64,000 bases of DNA from Micromonospora coriariae (GCF_900091455.1 NZ_LT607412.1:6865688-6929687); one strand, 5' to 3'. Positions 1 to 9,552 are shown, counted from the stretch's first letter. Notes: a model not told the origin generated them from the letters alone. Program-made: numbers and translations.

Positions 1-825
1 ACCGCCCCGGGGGACTCCTGGTTGTGGGGTGAGCCGCACGCGGCGGCCCGGGCACAGCTGTCCTGGCCCCCGGAAATGGCGTTGCTGCCCGGCATTGCCC
101 TGATCGGGATGGCCATGGCGGGGCTGTTCGTCTCGGTGTATCCGGTCCGGTACCGGATCACGTTGGGGCTGGGCGTCCTCGCGACGGTGCTGCTGGGCCT
201 CGGCGCCACGCTGGGTGGCGATGGGGACCCCGGCTACCTCACGCTGTCCCGGCACCTGCCCGGCTGGGACGCGCTACGGACGCCGGGCCGGATGATGCAC
301 TGGACCAGCCTGCTGCTGGCGGTGCTGGCGGCCGGGCTGGTGACGACGATCGCCGAGTCGGCGCGACGGTCCCCCACCCGCAGGCTCACGCGGCTGCTGG
401 CGCCTGCGGTTCTCCTGATACCGCTGGTCGTGGTCGGGCTGGAGGGGGTCAACCGGACGCCGCACCCGGTGGTGCCGCGGCCACCCGCCGCGATGCGGGT
501 GGCGCAGGAGCCCGTTCTGCTGCTGCCGATCGGCGGCACGAACGACCTGCACTACATGCTGTGGACGACCGACGGGTTCCCCCGGGTGGCGAACGGGCTG
601 GCCGGCTTCGAGCCCGCCACCCTGGCGCAGACCCGGGCGGCGGCGGCCTCCTTCCCCGATCCCGGCAGCGTGGCCTACCTGCGGGGCATCGGGATCCGGT
701 CGGTCGTGGTCATGCCCGACCGGGCCGTCTCGACGCCGTGGGAGGGCGTCGCGGCCCGGCCGGTCGACGGACTGGGCATCACGCGGGAGGAGCTCGATGG
801 TGTGCTGGTCTACCACCTCGGGTGA
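1..825 (+). CDS. C-terminal part of a polytopic membrane protein (5' end outside window)
   Basis: The frame is open from the first base and ends at the TGA at 823-825, so only the last 274 codons are present. About four hydrophobic segments fill the first half, followed by a soluble C-terminal domain of roughly 110 residues with a PVLLLPIGG stretch. This layout of membrane helices with an external C-terminal domain is seen in GT-C type glycosyl/mannosyltransferases that use polyprenyl-phosphate sugars. The stop overlaps the GTG of the downstream glycosyltransferase, which indicates co-translation. The family cannot be fixed from this fragment. Confidence 0.7.
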   Translation, partial: TAPGDSWLWGEPHAAARAQLSWPPEMALLPGIALIGMAMAGLFVSVYPVRYRITLGLGVLATVLLGLGATLGGDGDPGYLTLSRHLPGWDALRTPGRMMHWTSLLLAVLAAGLVTTIAESARRSPTRRLTRLLAPAVLLIPLVVVGLEGVNRTPHPVVPRPPAAMRVAQEPVLLLPIGGTNDLHYMLWTTDGFPRVANGLAGFEPATLAQTRAAAASFPDPGSVAYLRGIGIRSVVVMPDRAVSTPWEGVAARPVDGLGITREELDGVLVYHLG

Positions 826-1925
826 CGGCTCTGCGCGTACGGCCCGGGCGGGGTGACGACGTGCGGCTGTCGGTAGTGGTGCCCTGTTTCAACGAGGAAG
901 CGTCGGTGGAAGGGCTGCACCGGGCGGTGACCGCCGCGCTGGCCGAGCTGTCCGACGTCGATGTCGAGGTGGTCTACGTCGACGACGGGAGCGCGGACGG
1001 CACCCTCGTGGCGCTGCGCCGGCTGGCCGCCGCCGACCCGTCGGTGCGGTACACGTCGCTGAGCCGGAACTTCGGCAAGGAGGCGGCGATGCTGGCCGGT
1101 CTGGAGCGCGCCACCGGGGACGCGGTGGTCATCATGGACGCCGACCTGCAGCACCCGCCGCGACTGCTGCCTGAGATGGTGGCGCTGTACCGCCAGGGGT
1201 TCGACCAGGTGATCGCCCGCCGGGACCGGCATGGTGACCGGTTCCTGCGGATGCTCGCCTCGCGGTCCTTCTACCGGGTGGTCAACTGGTGGATCGACGT
1301 GCGGCTGCTGGACGGCGCGGGCGACTTCCGGCTGCTGTCCCGGCTCGCGGTGGACGCCGTGCTGGCCATGCCCGAGTACAACCGGTTCTCCAAGGGACTG
1401 TTCTCCTGGATCGGGTTCCGGACGGTCGTGGTCGCGCACCGCAACGAGACGCGTCGGGCCGGTCGGAGCCGGTGGACGTTCGGCAAGCTCTTCAACTACG
1501 GGTTCGACGGTCTCCTGTCGTTCAACAACCGGCCGCTGCGACTGGCCATCTACGGCGGGCTGTTCCTCACCCTGATCGCGCTGGGATACATGATCTGGGT
1601 GGTCGCCGACGCCGTCGAGAAGGGCATCGACGTCCCCGGCTACACCACAATCATCGTCAGCGTGATCGGTCTCGGCGGGATCCAGATGATGATCCTCGGC
1701 GTCATCGGGGAGTACATCGGCCGGATCTACTACGAGACCAAACGCCGGCCGCACTACCTGGTCCAGGAGACGGAGGACCTGCTGACGGAGAACGGGCAGG
1801 CTCCGCGCGTGCCGGCCCGGCCGGTGGACCCCGTCCGGCAGCGGATGCCGGCCCGCGAGGATCCCACCCGGCACGAGGGCCTCCGTCGCGCCGCCGACCG
1901 GTCGGTGCGGGGCGACGCGCCGTAG
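822..1925 (+). CDS. Family 2 glycosyltransferase, GtrB/DPM1-like, membrane anchored
   Basis: 367 residues from the GTG at 822, which overlaps the previous stop (GTGA); a second GTG at 861 is the alternative start. The GT-A domain starts with a VVVPCFNEE motif, has DDGSADGT and MDADLQHPP (the DxD nucleotide-sugar site), and an RNFGKEAA stretch typical of GtrB/ArnC enzymes. Two C-terminal transmembrane helices follow (about residues 228-300), with the usual GEYIGRIY segment after them. Such enzymes move a sugar from a nucleotide donor to a polyprenyl phosphate on the inner membrane face. Coupling to the upstream membrane protein suggests a donor-making and donor-using pair. The sugar is unknown. 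Confidence 0.85.
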   Translation: MTALRVRPGRGDDVRLSVVVPCFNEEASVEGLHRAVTAALAELSDVDVEVVYVDDGSADGTLVALRRLAAADPSVRYTSLSRNFGKEAAMLAGLERATGDAVVIMDADLQHPPRLLPEMVALYRQGFDQVIARRDRHGDRFLRMLASRSFYRVVNWWIDVRLLDGAGDFRLLSRLAVDAVLAMPEYNRFSKGLFSWIGFRTVVVAHRNETRRAGRSRWTFGKLFNYGFDGLLSFNNRPLRLAIYGGLFLTLIALGYMIWVVADAVEKGIDVPGYTTIIVSVIGLGGIQMMILGVIGEYIGRIYYETKRRPHYLVQETEDLLTENGQAPRVPARPVDPVRQRMPAREDPTRHEGLRRAADRSVRGDAP

Positions 1926-2032
1926 CTGCCGGGCGGGGATCCGGCGGCCTTCGCGGTGCGCGGAGTCCGAGCCGATGCCGGGCTGGTGGGAATCCCCAGC
2001 TGCCGGCGGCGGCTGCCGAGAGCAGTGACGCC

Positions 2033-3487
2033 TCAGTGAAGACCCCCCTCGCCGGGCGCGGGGGCCAGTAGGGAGTCAGCCGGGCCGCGGCTACCGGCCG
2101 GGTACTCCTGTAACGGCACCGCCCCCGCCCGCCAGGCTTCGAGCACCGGCTCCACGATGCGCCAGCATTCCTCAGCGGTGTCGCCTCGCACCGACAGCAT
2201 CGGGTCGCCGTCGAGGGCGCCACGAAGCACCTCCCCGTATGGCGGCAGGTCGCCGGGGCCAAAGTGCGTCACCAGCTGCACCTGATCAAGTTCCAAGGGT
2301 TCCCCCGGACCGTTGATGTTGATGTCGAGGCCCAGTTGGTCCGGGCCGAAGCCAATCCGCAGCCGGTCGGGTTGCTCGTGTCCGGAGAGGCCGGTGGGCA
2401 CCCGCGGAGGTTGCCTGAAGGTGACGACGGCCTCCTTGCGCCGGCCGGCCAGCGCCTTGCCGGAGCGCAGTCGAAACGGCACACCCGCCCACCGCCAGGT
2501 GTCCACGGCCAGCACCACCTCCGCCAGGGTTTCGGTCCCCCGGGCCGGGTCGACGCCGGGCTCGTCGGCGTACGCGGGCAGTCGCCGCCCGTTCACCTCC
2601 CCCGCCGTATACCGGGCATGCCGGCTCCACCGCACCGGATCGCCGTCCCACACCCTCGTGGCCCGCAGCACCTGCGCCTTGCGGCCCCGCAGTTCCCTGG
2701 CGTGAAGGGAGGGTGGCGCGTCCATCGCCATTAGTGCGAGGACCTGCAGCAGGTGACTCTGCACCATGTCGACGAGCGTGCCCGCGCCGTCGTAGTAGCC
2801 GGCCCGGCCCTCCAGGCCCAGGGCCTCGTCGAAGACGATGTCCACGCAGGCCACGTGTGCGGCGTTGAGCACGGGTTCGAAGATCCGGTTGGCGAAGCGC
2901 AGACCGAGGATGTTCACCACCGTGGACTTGCCCAGGAAGTGGTCGATGCGGTGTACCTGGTCCTCCGGCACGAGCCCGGCCAGGAGTTCATTGAGCGACC
3001 TCGCCGATTCGGCGTCCGTACCGAATGGTTTCTCCAGCATCAGCCGGGTACCGGGCGGCAGACCGATGCGGGCCAGCGCTGCTGCGGCCCGGGCCGTGAT
3101 CACCGGCGGCAGGGCGAAGTAGATCACCAGCTGGCCCTGGCAGGCGGCCAGCAGCCGCCGCAGGTCTTCGTCCGCGGTAACGTCGGCACGCAGGTAGCGG
3201 GTGGCGCGCACCAGCTCGGTCTCCCGGGGCCCGTCCGCCCCGACCGTCGCGAAGGACTCGGCCACGTGGCGACGCCACCGCTCGTCGTCCCAGTCGGCCC
3301 TGCCGCTGCCGATCAGCGCGAGGCCCGGCTGGGCGCCCGTGGCCACCAGCCGACCCAGCCCGGGCAGGAGCAGGCGCTCGGCCAGGTCACCGCTGGCGCC
3401 GAGCAACAGCAGCGTCTGGGGCTCCGGGCCTCCGGGGCCAGGACGCTCGGCCACGGAATTGTCGGCGCTCGGGGGCGATGTCGTCAT
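2033..3487 (-). CDS. zwf: Glucose-6-phosphate dehydrogenase
   Basis: 484 residues, the usual length. It oxidises glucose 6-phosphate to 6-phosphogluconolactone with NAD(P)+, the first step of the oxidative pentose phosphate pathway. Visible motifs are the Rossmann GASGDLAER (30-38), EKP (152-154), RIDHFLGK (180-187, the substrate-binding RIDHYLGK site) and YYDGAGTLVDMVQSH, which places the catalytic His at 245. The residue after RIDHFLGK is Ser, where most family members have Glu. No tkt/tal/opcA genes lie next to it, so it may be a second copy rather than the housekeeping enzyme. Confidence 0.9.
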   Translation of the reverse strand: MTTSPPSADNSVAERPGPGGPEPQTLLLLGASGDLAERLLLPGLGRLVATGAQPGLALIGSGRADWDDERWRRHVAESFATVGADGPRETELVRATRYLRADVTADEDLRRLLAACQGQLVIYFALPPVITARAAAALARIGLPPGTRLMLEKPFGTDAESARSLNELLAGLVPEDQVHRIDHFLGKSTVVNILGLRFANRIFEPVLNAAHVACVDIVFDEALGLEGRAGYYDGAGTLVDMVQSHLLQVLALMAMDAPPSLHARELRGRKAQVLRATRVWDGDPVRWSRHARYTAGEVNGRRLPAYADEPGVDPARGTETLAEVVLAVDTWRWAGVPFRLRSGKALAGRRKEAVVTFRQPPRVPTGLSGHEQPDRLRIGFGPDQLGLDININGPGEPLELDQVQLVTHFGPGDLPPYGEVLRGALDGDPMLSVRGDTAEECWRIVEPVLEAWRAGAVPLQEYPAGSRGPADSLLAPAPGEGGLH

Positions 3488-3538
3488 GCATCCACCATGC
3501 CCTGCCGGTCGGGCGGGTAGGTACCCGTTTGCCCGGAC

Positions 3539-3874
3539 TTACCTGGTCGGCGCCCATCGGAGGCCGGCTCCATCTATGGCAGTCGGCGCCGGCAGGCTGA
3601 GGACGAGCGATCCACGCAGGTCGACCAGGACACGGCCGGCCGTGCGCACCACGCGCATGACGACGTCCTCGCAGCCGGGACATCGGGCGACGAGGCCGGG
3701 CGCTCGGTCGAACACGCGCATCGCGGCCAGCGGACGGGTCGTCCGGCACCCGGCGCAGGTGAGCTCGGCGATGGTGAGGTCGGTCCCCATGATCTCGCCG
3801 AGCGGTCCGGCCAGGGCGTTTCCGTCCACCCAGCGTGCGTCGTCGGCTCCGATGTTGGTGGTCGGCATGGTCAT
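3539..3874 (-). CDS. DUF6510 family protein
   Basis: 111 residues with two CxxC pairs (CAGC near residue 40 and CPGC near residue 67) that could form a zinc or other metal ribbon. It is the last gene of a three-gene set. Its ATG overlaps the stop of the flavin reductase by four bases (ATGA), so the two are probably co-translated. The resemblance to DUF6510, which is found beside ferredoxin-reductase and sulfite-oxidase-like genes, is from memory of the family. Its biochemical role is unknown. Confidence 0.7.
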   Translation of the reverse strand: MTMPTTNIGADDARWVDGNALAGPLGEIMGTDLTIAELTCAGCRTTRPLAAMRVFDRAPGLVARCPGCEDVVMRVVRTAGRVLVDLRGSLVLSLPAPTAIDGAGLRWAPTR

Positions 3875-4611
3875 CCTCCGGTGGGTCCGAAACGTTCGGT
3901 GCGGATGTTCGCGGGATCGTGGCCGATGTCGACGAGGAGGTCGGCCACGGTCTCGACGAACCCGGTGGGCCCGCAGACGAACGCCACAGCGTCGGCATCT
4001 CGGGGCCAGGCGACGCGGGCGAGGGCGTCCGCGTCCAGTCTTCGGGGTGGGGCCGGCCAGCCGGGGGGCGCGACCCTGGTATAGACGTGTGCCACGGTGA
4101 CGCGACCATCGCGTGCGGCTCCCGCAGTAGCAAGATCCGCAGAGAAGAGTGCATCGGACGGGGATCGGGTCGAGTAGAGCAGCCTGGTGGGATTCGTCGC
4201 CGCACGCACCATCGACATCAGGGGCGCCACGCCGGACCCGCCGCCGATCAGCAACGCCGGGCGCGGATCGGCGGGTCGGCGTACGAACCAGCCGCCGAGC
4301 GGCCCACGGATCTCGAGTTGGTCGCCCGGCTCTGCAACGTCGACGAGGTACGGCGAGACCTCACCGTCGGTCACCGCCTGGACGGTCACCTCGAGCCGGT
4401 CGGGCCCCGGGGCGGACGAGATCGAGTAGCTGCGGTACGCCGTGTAGCCGTCGGGAGCCGTCAACCGGACGTCGACGTGCTGGCCCGGCACGTGACCCGT
4501 CCAGCGGTCAACGTCGAGGACCAGGGTCCGCGCCGTCGCAGTCTCCGCGCGGGTGGCGGCGACGGTCGCCGGCTGCCAGGTCAGTCTGCCAGGTACCGCT
4601 GCTCGCGCCAT
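3871..4611 (-). CDS. FAD-binding oxidoreductase (ferredoxin-NADP reductase fold)
   Basis: 246 residues from the ATG at 4611, which begins 31 bases inside the preceding sulfite-oxidase-like gene. The FAD-binding motif is RSYSISS, preceded by a PGQHVDVRL strand; the NAD(P)-binding site is GGGSGVAPLMSM, and VCGPTGFVE lies near the C-terminus. These features define the phenol-hydroxylase/benzoate-dioxygenase reductase class. No 2Fe-2S domain is fused. It probably passes electrons between NAD(P)H and the product of the overlapping molybdoenzyme gene, with the DUF6510 protein as third partner. The overlaps on both sides support one translational unit. Confidence 0.85.
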   Translation of the reverse strand: MARAAVPGRLTWQPATVAATRAETATARTLVLDVDRWTGHVPGQHVDVRLTAPDGYTAYRSYSISSAPGPDRLEVTVQAVTDGEVSPYLVDVAEPGDQLEIRGPLGGWFVRRPADPRPALLIGGGSGVAPLMSMVRAATNPTRLLYSTRSPSDALFSADLATAGAARDGRVTVAHVYTRVAPPGWPAPPRRLDADALARVAWPRDADAVAFVCGPTGFVETVADLLVDIGHDPANIRTERFGPTGG

Positions 4612-5177
4612 GGGTCCCCGTAGTTGTGGTAGCCGGCCGTCTCCCAGAACCCGGGCTCGTCGTCGAGACGCAGTTCCAGAGCGCGCAGCCACTTCGCGCT
4701 CTTCCAGAAGTACAGGTGTGGAACGAGGAGACGCGCCGGCCCGCCGTGCACCGGAACCAGCGGCTCTCCGTCAAACTCGTACGCCACCCAGGCCTGGCCG
4801 TCGAGAAGGTCCTCGAGCGGGATGTTCGTGGTGTAGCCGCCGTAGGAGTGGGCGACGACGTACTCGGCGGCAGTCTCGACGTCGGCCAGCAAGGTGTCCA
4901 CCGAGACGCCTCGCCAGCTCGTGCCGAACTTCGACCAGTGCGTGACGCAATGGATGTCCACGGTCGGCTCGTCGGCGGGAAGGGCGGTGAACTCCTCCCA
5001 TGACCACGTGCTCCGCTCGCCGGTCTCGGTGACGACGGCGAGCTCCCACCTGTCGAGGCCGATGCGCGGTGTCGGTCCCGCCGACAGTACCGGGAAGTCG
5101 TCCGTGCGGTACTGGCCGGGCGGGAGGTCGGCGTCGTCGCGTCTGCGGCCGCCGAAACCGCGTGTGATCACTGCCAT
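4581..5177 (-). CDS. Sulfite-oxidase-like molybdopterin-dependent oxidoreductase
   Basis: 198 residues from the ATG at 5177, chosen because conserved sequence begins there. The oxidoreductase molybdopterin-binding domain fills the protein. Cys77, in IHCVTHWSKFG, is in the position of the cysteine that ligates molybdenum in the SUOX/YedY superfamily. There is no haem domain, no dimerisation domain and no signal peptide, so it should be cytoplasmic. It is the first gene of a set with a flavin reductase and a DUF6510 protein. The substrate is unknown; sulfite oxidation should not be assumed. Confidence 0.85.
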   Translation of the reverse strand: MAVITRGFGGRRRDDADLPPGQYRTDDFPVLSAGPTPRIGLDRWELAVVTETGERSTWSWEEFTALPADEPTVDIHCVTHWSKFGTSWRGVSVDTLLADVETAAEYVVAHSYGGYTTNIPLEDLLDGQAWVAYEFDGEPLVPVHGGPARLLVPHLYFWKSAKWLRALELRLDDEPGFWETAGYHNYGDPWREQRYLAD

Positions 5178-5569
5178 GCGTCCCTCCCCAAGTGGCCGGG
5201 CAGCCGAGATCCCGCTGCCACCCGTGCTTCCACTCGGCCGGTGGATGTCGATGTGGTGCCCGCCCATGACGTCAACGTCAGCGAGTGCCCCGGTGATGCG
5301 ATTCTCCGCGGTGGGGGCGTGGTCGCCCTTCTACCGGGATAAGTTAACTGGACCATCGCGTCCAGAGTAGGCTGGCGTGGCACCAGCCTGCAAGCCGCTG
5401 GCCACAGGCCGACGGTGGCGCCCCTAATTGGTAGATGCTTCCGCATCGGGCTTTTAGTGGACTACAGAGTCCATAGGGTGCGGCTAGGAGTGTTCCGAGT
5501 TGATCGTTCGACATGTCGTGCCCGCTGCGAGACGGCGGCCAGTGTCTTACCCGGTGTCAGGAGAGTTCG
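5178..5569. other. Intergenic stretch without a recognisable gene
   Basis: Between the divergent molybdoenzyme gene and the next plus-strand gene. Short frames on both strands lack family signatures and convincing ribosome sites. The promoter of the molybdoenzyme set should lie at its left edge. Confidence 0.5.
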
Positions 5570-5899
5570 ATGGACCCTGTTCCTTCCCGTGGGAACGTTG
5601 CCGATGGCCAGCCGGTCGATGCGGTGGACATGATCGCCGCCCTGACCGCCGCACAGCTTGTGTTCCCAGACGGTACAACTCAAACATTCACGGCGGATGG
5701 TCGAACGACCTACGTCGACAGGGGAACACCGTCAGCTGGCGAGTGGTCTGTGACCGGTGACGGGACCTTCGCCTCATTCTGGCCGCCGACGTACCGGGCG
5801 GCGTACACGGTTCGGTGGACCGTCGAGGACGGAGTGCGGGTGGGCGTCAGCTTCACGGATACCCGGAGCGGAGTTCGCTACGACGGCCGGTACCGATGA
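5570..5899 (+). CDS. Hypothetical protein
   Basis: 109 residues from the ATG at 5570, chosen because AGGAGAG lies just in front. An upstream in-frame ATG at 5513 has no such site. The protein is hydrophilic, without signal peptide or membrane helix. Its C-terminal half alternates aromatic and charged residues (WSVTGDGTFASFWPP, YTVRWTVEDG), which suggests a small beta-sheet fold. I do not recognise the family, and it stands alone between divergent genes. Confidence 0.55.
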   Translation: MDPVPSRGNVADGQPVDAVDMIAALTAAQLVFPDGTTQTFTADGRTTYVDRGTPSAGEWSVTGDGTFASFWPPTYRAAYTVRWTVEDGVRVGVSFTDTRSGVRYDGRYR

Positions 5900-6115
5900 C
5901 TGGACGAGATTGGGCCATACGTCGAATCACGATCGGCTCCGCGTAACTCCCGTGAGGTTGGTCGCCCCTGGCTCAGGGCGCTCTCCTCGTCCGCGTCGAT
6001 GCCCAGATCAGCCGACCGGCCGCGTCCGCGATGACATGGACGCTCGACGCCGTGCCGCCTGTGATTGCCGTTCGCCGGGCTGCTCGAAGATCGTCCGGCA
6101 GGCCCGGACACGTAG

Positions 6116-6887
6116 TCATTTCGCCGCGGCGGTTGGCCGCCAACTGAGCCGTTCATCACCGACCAGGGCGATCAAGATGACGGCGACCAGAGCGAGGGCG
6201 GCGAGGGCGGGAAGGTGTCGGGCGACGGGCAACAGCGCGAGGATGGTGCCAGCCGCGAGGATCGGGGCGGGTGGGGTGTGCCGGACGGTGAGTCGAAGAA
6301 ACAGGGCCCGACCAATGAGGTAGAGGGCCGGGCCGCCGAACAGAGCTACTGTCGAGGTCCAGTCCACAACAGCGTCTGAGTGACGCCGCCCAACTCCGCG
6401 CCGAACAGCAGCGCAGGCACGCCCACCAAGACCGGAATGACCCGCAAGCGCAGCGAAGCGCGTAGCCGCGCGTTACCGGCGGACATGTGCCAGACGAGGG
6501 CCAGATATACCGCCCGGACGACGATGTAGGCGACGGCCAAAGTCATGGGCGCGGCCAGTGACTGGTTGCTATGCCGCCACGCCTCGGGAAGGACCAGGGC
6601 GGCCACGAACATCGCGGCCATCACAGCCGAGTTTCCGGCGCGGACCAGGCCCACGTCGGCGCGGACCTGGTTGGCCAGCCAAGCGTAGTTGGTGAAGGGC
6701 CACCACAGCAGCAGCAGGAGCACGAGGCTATGGGCCAGCCCGAGTGGCGTCGGCGCCTGTGCCGTGAACGTCTCGCCACCCGGATGAACGCGAACACGAA
6801 CACCAGGTCGAAGAACACCTCGAACGGCGTGGTCCGATGGGCTTCTTCGGTCGGCACCGGCGACCCGGTCCGGAAGATGTACCTCAT
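6116..6887 (-). pseudogene. Broken ltrA-like (low temperature requirement A) membrane protein gene
   Basis: Three frames must be joined to read one LtrA-like protein. The start (ATG at 6887) gives the typical N-terminus with PFEVFFDLVFVFAF. A shift near 6780 moves to the frame holding LLLLLWWPFTNYAW and several helices. A second shift near 6360 leads to the tail with FGGPALYLIGRALF, ending at 6116. The joined length is about 257 residues, whereas LtrA proteins are near 370-400, so an internal deletion is also likely. LtrA is a polytopic membrane protein of unclear function. Sequencing error could explain a single shift but not shifts plus deletion. Confidence 0.7.
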
Positions 6888-7126
6888 GGGCCAATCCTTG
6901 TTCGCCCAACATCCGACAGATCCGAATTCAACACTTACACCTGGCAGCCGCCGCTGGCCGCCACGTATGACGCTATGGGCTTCCTGAGCCGGGTGGACCT
7001 CCACTCCGGCGAGGAACGCAGGCTGAGAGAGGCACTGGAGCGGCACGTCCCCGGTGTGTGTGGCGGGTCCCAGCGGGTAATGGTCCCCGGCACGCCGACC
7101 GTCGGCACAGCGACTAGGAGCGAGCG

Positions 7127-7591
7127 ATGGGCACACTACACGCCTCGGCCGATGACCTCGCTTCCGTAGGCTTCTCGGTCCTGCGCGCCGCATTGGCGAC
7201 GAACATCTTGTGGATCGGTGCGCTCAAATTCAAACAGTACGAGGTCGAAAACGACGAGCCCCTGGTCACATCGAGTCCGCTGTTCTCGTTCTTCCGAGAG
7301 AAGCTGGGCGCACAAAAGCTCAACCGACTCATCGGAGTCACGGAGATCACCGTGGGCTCTCTGATCGCCGCGAAACCGTTTGCGCCCAGAGCGTCGGCGA
7401 TCGGTGGCGTCGGGGCGGCGGGGATGTTCCTCACCACGCTCAGTTTCCTGGCCACGGCACCCGGGACTCGGCAGGAAGGGCAGGGGATGTTCAGCCTCTC
7501 TCTGCTGGGGCAATTCCTGTTGAAGGACACAGTGCTCCTCGGTGGCGCTCTCCTGATAGCTGCCGAGTCACTGCGCGCCCGCCACCGATAA
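7127..7591 (+). CDS. DUF417 / YkgB-RclC family membrane protein
   Basis: 154 residues, preceded by TAGGAGCG. The N-terminal pattern with RAALATNILWIGALKF, then SPLFSFFREKLGAQKLNRLIGVTEI, and four hydrophobic segments match the DUF417 family. Escherichia coli RclC of this family takes part in resistance to reactive chlorine species. The next gene is an AhpD-like protein, which fits an oxidative or electrophile stress locus, though the exact role here is inference. Confidence 0.8.
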   Translation: MGTLHASADDLASVGFSVLRAALATNILWIGALKFKQYEVENDEPLVTSSPLFSFFREKLGAQKLNRLIGVTEITVGSLIAAKPFAPRASAIGGVGAAGMFLTTLSFLATAPGTRQEGQGMFSLSLLGQFLLKDTVLLGGALLIAAESLRARHR

Positions 7592-7684
7592 CGCCCGGCA
7601 GTGCGCTCGCAGCGGATGTGGCTGTCCACCGACGTGGACGTCCCCACCACTGGTGTTGTCGTGTGACCTAGAGGAGGTCATTTC

Positions 7685-8167
7685 TTGGATACCAGGATCC
7701 AGAACGTCCGACTGGACGCCGCGTCGAACGAGCAACTGATGGCTCTGGCGAACGCCGGGGCCGCAGCTTTCGGCCATACCGCCACACTCCAGGTGGACCA
7801 GGCCCTGGCCCAGCTCCTGCGGTTACGCGTCGCACAGATCAACAATTGCAGCTACTGCCTTCTGGTGCACCACGCAGCTGCCCGTACCGCCGACATCCCG
7901 CCGTCCAAGGTCGAGACCCTCACCGCGTGGTGGGAGACGCACCTGTTCACCGAGGAGGAGCGAGCCGCGCTGGCCTACGCCGAGGCGTTGACCCGAGCCG
8001 CCGACGCCACCGTCAACAGCCGGATTCAGGAGGCACACGACAGGATGGTCACGCACTTCACGGAGGACGAGATCCTGGAGATCGTGGCCGTTGTGATCAA
8101 CATGAACATCTGGACGCGACTCAAGCTCGCCGAGGGTGCCATGCCCACGACAGCGCCTCCCATGTGA
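7685..8167 (+). CDS. Carboxymuconolactone decarboxylase / AhpD-like protein
   Basis: 160 residues from a TTG start, with GAGGAGG about ten bases before it. The sequence NCSYCLLVHH carries the CxxC and following His of AhpD-like peroxidase-reductases, so it is probably a thiol-dependent peroxidase or its reductase rather than a decarboxylase. It follows the RclC-like gene by 93 bases and could share its transcript. Close relatives often act on alkylhydroperoxides; the electron donor is unknown. Confidence 0.85.
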   Translation: MDTRIQNVRLDAASNEQLMALANAGAAAFGHTATLQVDQALAQLLRLRVAQINNCSYCLLVHHAAARTADIPPSKVETLTAWWETHLFTEEERAALAYAEALTRAADATVNSRIQEAHDRMVTHFTEDEILEIVAVVINMNIWTRLKLAEGAMPTTAPPM

Positions 8168-8456
8168 GTTGATACCCGGTCCTGTTGCCAGAGCAGGCTG
8201 GCAGCCGTCCGGTGTGCCTGCTGGCCACTGCGAACTCGGCGTTCAGGCGCTCCCCGGCGCACGTTGGCGACTGCGCTCGCCACGACCGGCGCATGGTCCA
8301 CCGCGCGGAGCGTAGTCGACGTTTGATTCACCTCGCACCGCCTTTCGGCAAACAATTCCTGAGGCTCGTCCGCGCAACTAACGTGAGTGTCATCCATTCC
8401 AGTCAGGTCGGACGGCGCGGACAACTAGGACCTGGATGCACCAAAAGGGAGGCAGC

Positions 8457-9362
8457 ATGGACAACTGGTTCATCTCAGAGGCGGTGTCACGGAGTGCAGA
8501 ATCCGAAACGGATCGGCGAAGGCTCGCGGCCTTGGTCGATCCAGGGGTGTGCAAAGCCGACCCGGCGGGTGGTGGCTCGCCGAGCGATGCCACTATCCTC
8601 AACTTCGCGCTCAATCTCGAATACCTCGAAGCTGAGTTCTATCTCCGCGCGACGACGGGATCCGGGCTTCCTGACGAGATGACTACCGGCACCGGGGTGC
8701 GCGGCGAGGTGTCCGGCGGAGGATCAGTCAACTTCAGCAGCAAATTCGTGCAGAGGTTCGCGAAGGAAATCGCCTCCGACGAGATGCAGCACGTGGCCTT
8801 CTTGCGATCCGCGCTCGGCAACGCCGCTGTTGCTCGTCCCGCGATTTCGCTGGACGAGAGCTTCACCGCGGCGGCGACTGCCGCTGGTCTAATCAAGCAA
8901 GGCGACAGCTTTGACCCGTACGCGAACGACCTAAACTTCCTCTTCGCGGCGTTCCTCTTCGAAGACGTCGGAGTGTCGGCATTCAAAGGATCCGCGTCAC
9001 TGCTGTCGAACAAAACGTACCTCGATGCGGCAGCCGGCCTGCTGGCCACCGAGGCATACCACGCCGGGATTGTCCGGTCCGCGCTCTACAGCGCCGGACT
9101 CGCCGACGACACAGTTTTCGGCTCGGTACAAAAGCTCTCCGACGCGCGCAACAGTCTTGATGGTCCGGCGGATGACGACCAGGGTGTCGGCACGGCGGCG
9201 GACCCGAATTTCATCCCCACGGATGAAAACGGGATGTGCTACGGCCGATCGGCCCAGTCCGTTTTGAACATCGTCTACTTGAGCATGACCCCGGCGGCTT
9301 CGGGTGGCTTCTACCCCGCCGGCATGAACGGCGAAGTCGCGATGAGCGCCGGAACGGCCTGA
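8457..9362 (+). CDS. Ferritin-like domain protein (desiccation-related Pcc13-62 type)
   Basis: 301 residues from the ATG at 8457, just after AGGGAGG; an in-frame ATG at 8436 is less likely. The first domain contains LNFALNLEYLEAEFYLRA and later EIASDEMQHVAFLRSA. These are two Glu/ExxH-type helices of a ferritin-like four-helix bundle (PF13668). A further pair, FLFEDVGVSAFKG and LATEAYHAGIVRSAL, completes the set. There is no signal peptide. Relatives occur in desiccation-tolerant plants and many bacteria; a metal or stress role is likely but unproven. Confidence 0.8.
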   Translation: MDNWFISEAVSRSAESETDRRRLAALVDPGVCKADPAGGGSPSDATILNFALNLEYLEAEFYLRATTGSGLPDEMTTGTGVRGEVSGGGSVNFSSKFVQRFAKEIASDEMQHVAFLRSALGNAAVARPAISLDESFTAAATAAGLIKQGDSFDPYANDLNFLFAAFLFEDVGVSAFKGSASLLSNKTYLDAAAGLLATEAYHAGIVRSALYSAGLADDTVFGSVQKLSDARNSLDGPADDDQGVGTAADPNFIPTDENGMCYGRSAQSVLNIVYLSMTPAASGGFYPAGMNGEVAMSAGTA

Positions 9363-9552
9363 GGGTCCAAGTTGCCCGAGCTGGGTCCCTTGAGGAAACC
9401 CACGCAGAAACGCTTGTGGTGGCTGTCTGAGCGGCTTGAGCGGCACCAGACTCCGATCGTTCCTGGCCAACCCGCAGCGGTGGGGCACGTCGTAAGAGTT
9501 CCGAAAGGGTTCGCGACCAGTTGGGCGACTGCGGTGGTCGTAGGCTCCGGGT

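Noticed and set aside
8168..8456. Possible gene between the AhpD-like and ferritin-like genes
   Set aside because: Frames on both strands lack starts with ribosome sites and show no family signature.
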